DNA of 64,000 bases from NCBI GenBank assembly GCA_016859345.1, contig CM029115.1:28927838-28991837 (forward strand), given 5' to 3'. Positions 1 through 10,900 of this stretch are shown here, piece after piece. The stretch comes from Istiophorus platypterus (Eukaryota; Chordata; Actinopteri; Istiophoriformes; Istiophoridae). Below the pieces are notes generated by a model. That model saw only the letters and a list, made by a program, of their open reading frames with translations, did no database searches and had not been told where the DNA came from. Within the stretch, counting starts at the first letter, position 1, and each line of letters begins with the position of its first letter. Both the position numbers and the translations under genes were made by a program.

Positions 1-324
1 GATCAGGAGGATTCGACCACTCCACTGAGGGTTTGTGACCAGAGTTTCTGAGCCCTGACAAGTCAGTTTGTAGGCAGCAAAATGTGCCAATCACTCTGCA
101 CCTGGTGACTATTCTTAAATGAAACTTTTTATAAAAAATACTATTGATCAGTATATTAACAGCATAATTTTAAACTCCAAAAGCGATATTAGGATTAACC
201 TCAAAAATCCAGCTCTCATCAAGCTGCCGCAAAAATAAATTTGTAAATACCTAAAACGTTGTAATATAAAACGATCATGAGGAAAATTCTACATTCAGAT
301 TTAGGGCAAGTCAACTTGAACAGC

Positions 325-325
325 C

Positions 326-378
<53 letters not shown>
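325..378. repeat. (GTCT)n microsatellite
   Basis: About 13 uninterrupted GTCT units lie just beyond the splice donor of the PHF19-like exon, inside the following intron on the minus strand. Confidence 0.95.
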
Positions 379-385
379 TACTCAC

Positions 386-499
386 CGATGCCACACTTTC
401 CACAGATGAGGATCTGGTTGTTTTGATTTGATTGGCCATCAGGGTTCGACCCCGCCCCCCGGCATACAGAGCAGCAAGGCTCCTCCCCTGGCACTCCGG
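386..499 (-). CDS. phf19: PHF19-like exon (start of first PHD finger)
   Basis: Read on the minus strand, this 114-bp exon starts after CTGCAG and ends before a consensus GTGAGT donor. It encodes GVPGEEP, then CCSVCRGAG, a short linker, then [12 protein letters not shown]. From memory of the family this matches Polycomb-like proteins, best PHF19, at the junction between Tudor domain and first PHD finger (AGVPGEEP...[11 protein letters not shown]). Two CxxC pairs supply the first zinc ligands of the finger. PHF19 reads H3K36me3 through its Tudor domain and recruits PRC2 in the nucleus. The linker between the CxxC pairs is a few residues longer than I recall for the human protein. The rest of the gene downstream lies outside the window. 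MTF2 and PHF1 fit less well. Confidence 0.75.
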
Positions 500-594
500 C
501 TGCAGCAGGATTGGATGAAAGATTGTGATTGACAGGGAGAACAAAGTGATCAGACTGACAAGAACAACATGATGGTGACACACTCTTGTTTTAG

Positions 595-1728
595 GTCTTT
601 CTGCCTGTCTCTCTCTATCTCCTTCTATCACTACCTGTCTCCCCCTCTTATATTGCCTATCTCTCCCTCTCTCACTGCCTGTGTCTCTCACCGCCCGTCT
701 CTCCCTCTCTCACCACCATCTCCCACACTCACCACCATCTCCCTCTCTTTCTCATCGCCCGTCTCTCCCTCTCTCACCACCATCTCCCTCTCTTTCTAAT
801 CGCCCGTCTCTCTCTTTCTCATCGCCTGTCTCTCCCTCTCTCACCGCCGGTCACTCACTGCCGATCTCTCCCTCTGTCAACGCCCGTCTCTCCTTGCCCG
901 TGTCTCTCTCTCACCGCCCATCTCTCCCTGCCTGTGTCTCTCTCTCACCGCCTGTCTCCCTCTCTCTCTTATCGCCCGTCTCTCCCTCTCCTACCACCGG
1001 TCACTCACTGCCCATCTCTCCCTGCCTTTGTCTCTTTCTCACTGCCCGTCTCTCCTTCTCTCACCGCTGTCTCCTTTTCTCTCTCACCGCCGGTCACTCA
1101 CTGCCCCTCTCTCTCTCTTCCAGCGCCCGTCTCCCCCTCTTGCCGCCTGTCTTTGACTGCCTGTCTCTCCCTCTCTCACTGCCCGTCTCCCACTCTTGCC
1201 AACCGTCTCTGACTGCCTGTCTCTCCCTTTCTCACCGCCCATCACTCACGCCCGCCCCCCCTCACCCACCGTCTCCATCTCTCTCACCCCCCCCCTTCAC
1301 CGCCCGTCTCCCCCCTCTCCCCTCCCTTGTCTCTCTCTCAGCTCCTGTCTCTCCCTCTCTCTCACACTGCCGGTCACTCACTGCCTGTCTCTAACCCCTC
1401 TCACCGCCCATCTCTCCCTTTCTCACTGCCAATCCCTCACGCCCGTCTCTCCCTCTCACCGCCCGTCTCTCCTTCTCTCACTGCCCGTCTCTTCCTCTCT
1501 AACCGCCCGTGTCTCTCTCTCTCCCTCTCACACCGCCCTTGTCTCCCTCTCGCACTGCCTGTCTCCTCTCACCTCTCACCGCCCATCTCTCCCTTTCTCA
1601 CTGCCAATCCCTCGTCTCTCCCTCTCACACCGCCCTTGTCTCCCTCTCGCACTGCCTGTCTCCCCCTCTCTAACCGCCTGTTCTCTCCTCCTCTCACCTT
1701 GTGTCTCTCTCTCGCACTGGCATTTAGC
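595..1728. repeat. CT-rich minisatellite (about 1.1 kb)
   Basis: Degenerate tandem units of roughly 25-35 bp are built from CTGCCCGTCTCTCCCTCT and CTCACCGCC words. The plus strand is almost pure pyrimidine. It lies in the presumed phf19 intron upstream of the PHD exon. Long Ser/Pro/Leu-rich open frames across it are low-complexity artefacts. Confidence 0.9.
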
Positions 1729-1779
1729 ATGTATTTAGTATGTATTTAGTGTTTTGTATCTTTTGTGTTTTACCCTCTG

Positions 1780-1835
1780 TATCTTGCCCAGGTAGTAGTC
1801 TTACTGATTAGTGACAGAGGGACAAATTGTCTAAC
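1780..1835 (-). pseudogene. Tudor-domain-like fragment (PHF19 type), frame disrupted
   Basis: On the minus strand one frame reads DYYLGKIQRV followed by GGTAAAA, which could be a donor. This closely matches the Tudor segment DGLYYLGKIKRV of PHF19, including the position of a K/R-V intron. The bases just upstream resemble codons for GQFVLCRWSDG but contain a stop and frame shifts. It could be a decayed exon copy, a 26-nt microexon using the TAAG acceptor, or an assembly error. Confidence 0.4.
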
Positions 1836-2514
1836 GCTAAGACTTCGGACTCGCCTCTTTCATTATTCTCTAGGGGCTCTCTCTCTCAGCGGGCCCGGCC
1901 TGCCCCCTTAGACAATTTGAGGCTCCAGACCGCGGAGGTCCTCATACATCCTGTAGAGAGACAGACAGGTGGTCAGACAGACAGGTGGTGAGCTTTATCA
2001 TTCATTATTCACAGCCTGTCATTATTCTTCATTTCTTTTCAAGTTGTTCATCAGCTGATCAGCATCAATAAGTCCACGTAGAACCCGTCTCCTAAACTAT
2101 ACACTGTAAAACACAGTCTGTATCTGGGCTCATGTCCTGTGAAGGAAGTCTGACATTACCAGATTATTTAACCTCAACTTACATCGTGCCTGGAAACAGT
2201 CTATAGTAACGGTTGTATGGGAGACCAACTTTTTAATGCCTTATTATTAAAATTCCTTTGTTGTTCTAGCAGGTGTTTGCTACTGATCTTTTCATTCCCT
2301 GTGTTAATGGATGTGTCCCTTAGTTCCCGGTGAGGGATGGTGGCTAGGTTTTGAGAGACATTTTATTTCTTATGCATAATTATTTTTTTTTTGTTTAATT
2401 TATTGTATAAACAAATAAATTAAAACCAAACTAACCCATCTGTCAGAAAACAGAATCTGAGTTTTCTGTAATCTGATGAAGTAATCAGCCTGAAACCTGA
2501 TCAGAACTCTGCAG

Positions 2515-2706
2515 AAAGACAGTCAATAAGACAGTGAGTCAGTTAGACAGTCTGTAAGTCAGTCAGTTAGACAGCTAGTCAGTCAGACAGTCAGTGACGT
2601 GGATGGTCAGTTAAACAGTCAGACAGACAGCCAATTACATAGACGTTCAGTTAGTCAGACAGACAGACAGACAGACAGACAGACAGTCAGTCAGTCAGTC
2701 AGTCAG
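2515..2706. repeat. AGACAGTCAGT-type tandem repeat
   Basis: Interspersed CAGT and AGAC tetramers run for about 190 bp with a cleaner (CAGA)n/(CAGT)n core near 2655-2705. Confidence 0.9.
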
Positions 2707-2879
2707 GTTATGGCTGTGAGTAATTCCTGAACTGTCAGGGGGATTTTGACATACGGAGCCTGCGCAGTTGGCCCTCCCATCAGAGACACCGTTAACTAGT
2801 GGGTTAACTACCATTAACTACCGTTAACTTCCAAACCTCCATGTCACCCAGGTCACAAGCAGACAATTAACCCGGGTTA

Positions 2880-3345
2880 GTTATGACTAGTTCATAAAAG
2901 TTAACACTGAAAACACACACGGTCACCGTTAGCTGCGGTGTAACGGTTGTTCGGTAACTGAACGGTAATAACGCCGCTTACTCATCGCCGCTCCGGTCTG
3001 CGTTAACCGTAATATACAGTCATTACCCTGTCGTTTACCGGACAGAACATCGGGATTACCGACTGTTTTCACCCCGACATCACTGGGTGACAGTCCGCAG
3101 TTGACACGGGTTAAACTAACCGGTTAACGGGGAAGAGGCGGGTTAACGCTCAGAAACAGAGCTGTCTTACCTCCTCCGATCCGGTCCGGTCCGAGTCTCA
3201 CCTGTCCTCCGAACCACAGGTAGAGAGACAAACAGACTGTCGTTCCGTCAGACAGCTCGCACTGTAGCAGGACAGGCGGACAGACAGACGGTCTGTGTCT
3301 CCGGGTCCTCGGTGTCTCCGTCTCTTTCGTGGCGCTAAACTTCAA
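2880..3345 (-). promoter_or_regulatory. CpG-rich region with candidate untranslated first exon of the phf19-like gene
   Basis: CpG dinucleotides are enriched here compared with the AT-rich surroundings. On the minus strand a candidate exon runs from about 3360 to 3202, ending ...GGACAG before GTGAGA. An open frame from an ATG at 3345 crosses that donor, but its peptide is not recognisable, and a short upstream frame (MATVKV, stop) begins in the YY1-like motif. I therefore read the exon as probably 5' untranslated. Confidence 0.45.
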
Positions 3346-3354
3346 ACCTTCACC

Positions 3355-3383
3355 GTCGCCATTTTTTCACTTTTCCCGCGAAT
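3355..3383 (-). promoter_or_regulatory. YY1-like and E2F-like sites at a CpG promoter
   Basis: On the minus strand, ATTCGCGGGAAAAG (E2F-like) is followed by AAAAATGGCGAC (YY1-like, the ATGGCG core). This pairing is common just at or after the start of housekeeping and chromatin-factor genes. A CRE-like TCACGTCA lies at 3447-3454. Confidence 0.45.
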
Positions 3384-3604
3384 CACAAGGGGAGGTTTCC
3401 ATCATTTACATAAGCTTCATCATCGCCGTCGTCATCATTCTCGTCATCACGTCACGGAGGGAAGTCCCGCCCCTTTCGGAAGCCCGGTCACGCTTTTATG
3501 ATTTTATCTGCCCCCTCAGTGGAGACGCTCCACCACTAAGTGTAACATCAGGTTACAAGGAGATGAAACAATTCGGTTTACTTCATTCTCTTCTATTTTC
3601 ATGA

Positions 3605-5385
3605 CGATGCCATTGATGAAATATCGAAAAACAATTTTCTGATCACATTGGATAGTTGATAGTTTATTCCAAAACTAAATGGTCATCAAGCAAATCATTA
3701 GTTATGTTTAAATGATTTAAAACATATTTCAGTACAAATAATAAAAACAATGGGATAAAAATTTTAAAACAATATTTTAAGCCTTGAATAAATGTGTTTC
3801 TTTTCTTTTTCTGTTTGACACAATGGCACAATTAATTTTTCATTAATTAATTAAAACTTTCATTAATTCTACTTCATTAATTAAATTCATTAATTTAATT
3901 ATTTATACAGTATCAGAAGTCAATGAAGAAAAAAACTTAGTGTCAGTTACTTCGTTTTGTAATTTTATTTGTGAAATGTTTTATTACCCCGACCTTGTTA
4001 AATATCTCTGAAACAATGATCTGATTTAAATGATCAACAATGGGACTGCTTCAGTTGCTAAAGACAACTGTTGCATTCAGATCATTTTATGTTTCTTAAA
4101 GAAGAAAGAAAACAGCTGCCCAGATCTCATCTGATTAGAGGTTAGTGATCTGATCTGATCCGATCTGATCTGATCCCTGACCAGACGTGTAGAATAGAAC
4201 TTTATCTTTAGTTTTAAAGTGTTAATTCTTGAACTAAACTACATGTCAAATATTTTCACATATAATTTATACATTTAATATTATATGATAGTTCACTGTC
4301 AATATTTTTTATCATATCAAGATGATGGGATGTTCATTAAAACTAAATATCTAGTAAACACAGTTATTAATGTGATGCATAATAATGTTTACGCGATGTA
4401 CAGTTTATATATCAAATGCTACAGAACAGCTACTAAATGGACTGGAGTGTTATTTGTTTCAAGACTGATTTCAGATATACTGTATGTTACTGCGGTTAAT
4501 AAATGTCTCAATCAAAGAGCTAAAAAAACTATTCAAAGTGTTTGAAATGTGATTTATTTATTATATAATAAACCTGCACAATCCTTCTGAACCAGTCTTA
4601 GAATCTGAACCTGTCTTTGATTTTGATTTTAAGTTTTTATTCTTATGTTTGGGAGAGAGGGGAGGTTCAGTCAATCGCCTCACTTCAGTTGGTAACTTTT
4701 TAATGTCGAAACCTTGGGCACTATATCATTATTAGGAACAGTTATTGATCAGAACACACAACCAGCAGAGAGAGAAAAACAGAAATGAAATCATTGATCT
4801 GATTCTTTATAACACAAGAACAGTCATATTTTTATAAGACACACAAAGACTGCTGTGTTCTCTGAAGCTGCTTCAGAGAACTGGTCTGGGGCCAGAGATC
4901 AGGTTTTACTTCGAGAGGCCAGGGATTAGTTCAAAGGTCAGGGTTTAACTCTTTTTGGTCACCAGCCAAAAATCCCAAACATTGGCATTTTGCACATTTG
5001 CTCTACATTCAGGACTTGTAATGTAAAATAAATATGTAGAATTTGGGTTGCCAAGAAAAAATCAGTTGTAAAATGTGTTTTGTTTCAGTAAGCTGATCAA
5101 AGAACAGTAACACAGCTAACTAGTGACATCTGTGAGGTTTCTGGTGAAACTCTTAAAAGGAACTTTGATAAAGCATAAGAACAAAACTGTTCTCAAAGTA
5201 ACTTTTCCTTAAATCTAATCATGACATTAACCCTCCTGACTTCACAGTCTTCATGGGTCAACACCGTTAAATGTGACTAGTTCATTAAAGGTAAATGGAC
5301 TGAATGGATTTTTACATGTCTGATCAGTTTCTATGACCAGTAATAATCCCTGGTTTTTAATGCAAAAATCTGTCCTTTGCACATT
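3605..5385. other. intergenic, no gene seen
   Basis: AT-rich sequence with short oligo-A/T runs and a small GATCT-word cluster near 4145-4178. No exon with convincing splice sites or family similarity was found on either strand. Confidence 0.6.
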
Positions 5386-5389
5386 TAGA

Positions 5390-7005
5390 CTTGTGCAACT
5401 TAAGACATAAAACTCGTGATATCCATTCTGCACTGATTTCGAACTATATTCCTGCACCAGCTTTAACTCAGAGTCACATTGATTCATCAGTTGTTAATGA
5501 TGATTTATGTGTTGATGGTCAAGGCGACAGGAGAGCCAGGAAGGTGTTTGGAGAAGGAGTGGCGCTGTTCATTCAAGATCACATTTGAGCAGTAGAGTTT
5601 ATCTGTGCTGAAATTCATCTGCCTCATGTGAAGCCTGCACCAAAAGCTGCTATTACAGGCCTCCTAATTCAAACATGTTGGACTTTGACAGAATCTATGA
5701 GTCAGATGAAAGCAGATATGTAGTTTTGATGGGAATCCTCAACAACCAAATCATGCCAGTCAAGGAGAAAACTCCACTCTGCGGAAGTTGCTTTAAATTT
5801 GACCAAGGTCTGACCCCCCCTACTTGAATTATGACTGCTGAATTGCATCTTCATAGATCCATATGTATTGATCACATATTCACTGACGTGATCTGTGCAC
5901 CTAAACCATCTCTGTACCCTCAGGATGCAGTGGCCATAATGATGTGGCTTTACAAAGGAATCTTAGGAAGCTTAAAGCAACCTTGAAGATAATTTTAGAT
6001 CGATCATACAAACATTTCAGTCTTGATATGTATATAAGGTTGGTGGTCCAAGGTTCACAAATCCAGCGTTAGTTATGAACATTATGAGCTATCTTTTGGA
6101 CAAACCTGCTCCTTTATGAAAATGCATGGCAGGAAAAAATTTGCTCCTTAGCTGCATAATGAGTTGAAATACCTAACCATCGAGTCTGACCATACTAAAT
6201 GCATAGCCATCAAATCAAATAACCCATCTGGCAGACTCACAAATTGTAAACCTAGGAACACTGCATCCAAAATTAATAGAAACAAAAAATAAAATAAAAT
6301 AAAATAACAGTAATTCTGAAAAGCTCTTAACAGCAGCAAGAAACCATGAGGGATTCGAAAAGTATGAATCCAGGTGTATCATACATTGAATCTGATGGGT
6401 CCATTATTACTGAGCTGCAGGAAATAGTCAATTATTTCAATGAGTTCAAATCTCAGAAAGTTGAAAATTATAGATGAAGAATGGATCATGATGATCCATC
6501 AACATAATGTTTTCCTATCTACAGCAGAATAATTGGAGAGAAGCAGTTCTTTTGACTTTAAGTTAGTCAATAATATCAAAGTGAATTCCCTCTCTGTCTG
6601 GAGTCATCTCCTGGCACAGACCAGACTACAGCAACATATATGACTCAGCTGTTACCTCACATGTTCAATAGATATCTGATTACAGGCATATTTCCCAGTC
6701 ATGAACCTAAAGTAAAGACAGAAGAAATATCTTTAAGGGGCCTAACAACATCAGTCTGTTGTCTACTATCAGCAAAATGATGGATACAATTGTTTCTGAT
6801 AACATCTATTACAAATTTATAAAAAAAACAGTTGATGACTTCCCTCAGCATCTGGTCCCTAATCCACCACTGACTTAAGGACCTTGATAAGAGTAAATTA
6901 GTTGGGACTGTATTTCTTGATTTTATTTCAACCTTTGATTCATTGATTATGCCATGTTATGTACCAGTCTATGGTTTCCTTTTGCTCATTAGGACCATAC
7001 CTGTT
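5390..7005 (+). mobile_element. decayed non-LTR retrotransposon (LINE; CR1/L2/Rex1-like)
   Basis: Fragments in several frames keep the order of a LINE ORF2. An endonuclease part reads VALFIQDHI, then YYRPPNSNMLDFDRI and YVVLMGILNNQIMP, then DHIFTDVICAPKPSLYPQD. A reverse-transcriptase part gives NNISLLSTISKMMDTIV-like words near 6745 and VGTVFLDFISTFDSLI near 6902. YRPPNS and VFLDF..aFD are hallmark motifs of this group. Many stops and frameshifts show it is dead. The clade assignment is from motif memory only. Confidence 0.8.
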
Positions 7006-7044
7006 GATCTAGACCAACCAATGGAACCAATAGGGTTAAGGGTA

Positions 7045-7120
7045 GCATCAAAGGTCAGGGGTCAGGTTTAAGATAAGGTCAGGGGTCAGGTTAGGATAAG
7101 GTCCATGTTTAGAGGTCAGG
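7045..7120. repeat. GGTCAGGGGTCAGG-type short tandem repeat
   Basis: Imperfect copies of AAGGTCAGGGGTCAGGTT lie between the LINE remnant and the transposon-like segment. Confidence 0.6.
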
Positions 7121-7126
7121 CGTGAG

Positions 7127-7563
7127 GGCCATCCACACTGCTAACGCTAATGCTAAAGATGTGAGCGTCCACAGTGATGAACAATAGCATTCTGTAAACA
7201 GTGGAACCAAGCACATGCTGGTCCTCCAGCTGTCCCGGAGCTCCAGCTGTCCCAGAGCTCCAGAATGGATACTGATGGGTTCTCCAACTGCATCCCAGGT
7301 GTCTTTCTTCTTCTATCTTTATATATACTGTTTATTTTTTCAAGCATTGGCAGGTTTTTGTGAATTTCATTGATGAGTCTCTCTGTAATTTCATCTGCCA
7401 TGTTAAACATGACGTGTCGAATTGGACGGCCTCTAAATTCAGATTTTTTTTCATCATCCTGTCAGTGTTTCTACCATACAGTCGTGGTGTAAACAGTTGA
7501 GTTGAAGGATTATTAAAAAGATATATTTATATTTGTAATTATCATTCTTGGTGTGGATGGACC
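7127..7563 (-). mobile_element. short DNA-transposon-like segment with a MADF-like fragment
   Basis: The segment is bounded by inverted GGCCATCCACAC and GTGTGGATGGACC. Inside, on the minus strand from 7410, an open frame starts MFNMADEITERLINEIHKN and continues to IYKDRRRKT, which resembles the MADF/Myb-like protein of PIF/Harbinger elements. The similarity is lost after about 50 residues. It lies within the presumed fibcd1 3' UTR or just beyond it. Confidence 0.4.
7331..7336 (-). terminator. fibcd1: candidate polyadenylation signal for fibcd1
   Basis: TTTATT on the plus strand is AATAAA on the minus strand, about 335 nt downstream of the fibcd1 stop codon. Confidence 0.35.
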
Positions 7564-7670
7564 TTTAGTGTCAAAAGCCAGTTTTGGTGTCAGGGTCCAG
7601 GTTTGAGGACCAGAGGATCATGAGTCCAGTTTAGGTCAGAGATTAGGGTTTAGGAATAGGGGCCAAAAGA

Positions 7671-7933
7671 TCAGGAGTCTGATTTGGAATTTGGTCGTAT
7701 CTTCATCTCGGTGAACCTGAGTGAGTATTGCCAGCCTGTCCAGCTGGACCACTCAACCCCGTCAGCATAGGAAGCGTGTCCTCCTCCCAGGTACTGCCCA
7801 TTCAGGTTGGAGGTGTGGCAGTTACGGTACCACCATGCCCCCTGGTAGTATGCCGCACAGTTGTTCTCTGACTGGTCCTGATCCCGATCTTTGGTGGTGA
7901 ACCGCATCCCAGAGTGTTTCAGGAGGGAATCAC
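7671..7933 (-). CDS. fibcd1: fibcd1 coding exon 8 (C-terminal FReD, stop)
   Basis: Begins after CTCCAG in phase 1 and ends at TGA. Encodes [20 protein letters not shown] through [19 protein letters not shown], including calcium-site and ligand-pocket residues. Confidence 0.95.
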
Positions 7934-10900
7934 CTGGAGAAGACAGAGGAATACCTGCTAGGACTGCTAGTGATGTTGGTACTGATAATACTATGTGGTA
8001 CAGCAGTAGCACTACTATTCATACCTGCAGTTCCAGAGTACTGGTCCACTGTAAGTGGGTACCCATCTTCCTCGGGGTTCACAGAATCTCGACCGACAGA
8101 AAAATCGGCATAATGAGCAAATGCTGTGGCGTTATCAAAGTCTGCCATATCGATACGTAACTCAAAACCACCAGACCGGGTAAGAGAGTAGATCCTTTGG
8201 AGACCTGAGAGATAGACAGGAAGAGAGACAAGCAGAGAGACAGGGAGCCAGGGAAAGACAGACAGAGACAGAGAGGGAGACATTGTTAATGTTAAGTCAG
8301 CAGTCCTTACTGTTCACTGTCCTGTTGGTACTGATCATTGGTACTGGATGTAGATCCTGAGGTTACAAACTGTACAGCTTGAATCTCATTCACAGAGAAC
8401 CTGAGCTGGATTTGTAGCCCACCTGACCCTGTATCTGTCCTGTCATGTGGTGGTTCCACAGGAACTTCCATAGGAACCACTGCTATGCTGAAGACACGCA
8501 ATTATTCCCAGTTCCTCCATATGACACTCAGGTAGAGGCAGACATCACCTGTACAGCTCTGAGGTGACAGGTGTCAATCAAACTGTGACTTGAAATAAAA
8601 TGGAACTAAAAATGTGAATAAAAGTATCTTAAAGGATTGATGAAGTCATGTTGGATCATCTCAGTAAGTATAGCTCAGATCATCAATAATGTTCCAGCTC
8701 TCCAGTGGATGAACCTCACATATTACTGACTCCACCATGTTTAATCAATCTCCACATTTAACTCCATCACTGTTCCGATTGTGAGAGCTCTGATGGACAT
8801 TATAGCCTGTAGACTATAGGTTCCAAATCAAGTTTGTGTGTGTGTGTGCGTGTGTGTGTATGTGTGAATGTCAGACCCAGCCAGTGCTCTCCTGTAGTTT
8901 TGCCAAAGCCGTCTCTGTAGGCTTCCCAGCCTCTGAAGAAATTCACTGAACCATCCTCCCTCCTCTGGATCACCTACACACACACACACACACACACACA
9001 CAGTCAGCTGACACGTTTATTATTTATTACTATAAATTATTATTGTGAGATCTGATTGATCTATATCTTGTTCAGCTTGTTTTACATCCTGCATCTCTGT
9101 TTTTCTACTGAATTTGCATTTCTTTTAGACTCAGTTCAGCTTCTTCTCCTCTGCTGTCACACCTGTTGTCTGTCTTTGATAACAAATGTTTAATAATGTC
9201 AAATAATACAGCCAAGAAATAAAATATTTTCAGATAGTGGAATAAAAGATCAAATAAAATAAAAGCATGAGTCTTGATGATCAGCTGCAGATTCAGCAGG
9301 TTAAATCAGGACAGTCTGACACCTTCCTGTTTGCTGTTTGATGGCTAGGCTAATTATTATCAGCAGTGTAACCATGGATACCAAGGCAGCTCACTAATGA
9401 GGTCAGAGCAGGTTATTATCTTAAACAACTCTTCACACCCTGGAGTTGATCTGATGACCTGCAGAAACAGAAAACTGTCTTCCCTGTGTGTCCTTTGTGT
9501 GATCCTGTCTGTGTTTCTGTGTTTATTCCTGTCTGTGTTCCCGTGTGTTTCTGTGTGTGTATCTGTGTTTATTTCCATGGTTCACAGTGTGTTGTCTATT
9601 TCTCTGTGTGTTTCTGTGTGTGTTTATTTCTGTGTTAATTTCCATGTGTGATTCTGTGTCTGTTTCTTTACATGTTTTTGTTTATTTCTCTGTGTCTTTC
9701 TGTGTTTCAGTGTTTCTGTCTGTGTTTCCATGTATATTCTTTGTTAATTTCTGTGTTAATTTCCATGCGTGTTTCTGTATGTTTCTGTGTTTCTGTGTGT
9801 GTTTGTGTGTATTTCTTTGTGTGTTTCTGTGTTAATTTCTGTTTGTTTCTGTGTGTGTTTGCATTCAATTCTTCGTTAATTTCTGTGTGTGATTGTATTT
9901 ATTTCTGTGTGTATTTTTGTGTTAACCTCTGTGTAAGTCTCTTGTGTGTTATTCAGTGTGTTTCTGTGTGTGCTTCTGTGTGTTTTTGTGTTTATTTCTT
10001 TGTGTGTTTTTTGTGTGTTTTTCTTTTTGTGTTTCTGTGTGTGTTTGTATTTATTCTTTTTGTGTTTCTTGTGTTCTTTGTATCTATTCTTTGTGTGTTT
10101 CTGTGTGTTTTCTTGTATTTCTTTGTATTTCTTTGTGTGTTTCTGTGTGTTTCTTTGTGTGTCTCTGTGTGGTCTTCTGTGTGTGTTTGAGTTTATTTGT
10201 GTGTGTGTTTCTGTGTTTGTTTCCGTGTGTGTTTCTGTGTATTATGTACCGTCCACCCTCCTCCATCAGTGGTCATGTCACAATAGACCATGAAGCCGTC
10301 GGGGTCGTGAGTCGGAAACACTGAATAAACTCCATCCTGAGAGCTTCTAGATTCCTTGACATCACTGCAGTCTCTAGGTCTGAGAGCTGAGGGTGAGAGA
10401 CATTCAGAGACAGTGGGAGGGACAGAGAGAGAGAGTGATGTTTTCAAATCACTGTTATTAATAACACTGTGAAACCTGCAGTTCTTCTGTAGCCTCGGGA
10501 CAGTGATTACAAGACAAAATGCTGATCTTTATAGATGTACCTATGACGTGATAGAATAACTCGTCAGAGCTGTGAGTGCCACCCTGTTGTTGGGCTCTGC
10601 TGCCCCCGTTGGACCAAAGACTTACATACTGTCACGTTAATTTATTTTCATTAATTAATCAGTGTTCTGAAAATTAATTAGTGTTCTGAATCTGATCTAC
10701 ATTAGGGGAATGAACTCCCTCCATTTAAAATATTTTATTTGATCACATTAGATAAAGCACACTTTTCTGTGTTAGTAAGACAATTTGCTACCTCTGTAGC
10801 TGTCTCTCTCTCCTCATGCATTATTACCACTATTCCGCCATTGCTACTCAACACGTATCATCATCATTATATTACTATTATCATTAATTGGCGTTGCTAT

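Noticed and set aside
569..1738. Ser/Pro/Leu-rich plus-strand open frames
   Set aside because: Low-complexity translation of the CT-rich minisatellite.
1905..1958. Minus-strand peptide MYEDLRGLEPQIV after an AG
   Set aside because: It superficially resembles the FED..W Tudor segment but lies on the wrong side of the YYLGKI fragment for exon order, and the residues do not align.
9545..10324. Cys/Val/Phe-rich plus-strand open frames
   Set aside because: Translation of the TGTGTTTCTG repeat, antisense to fibcd1.
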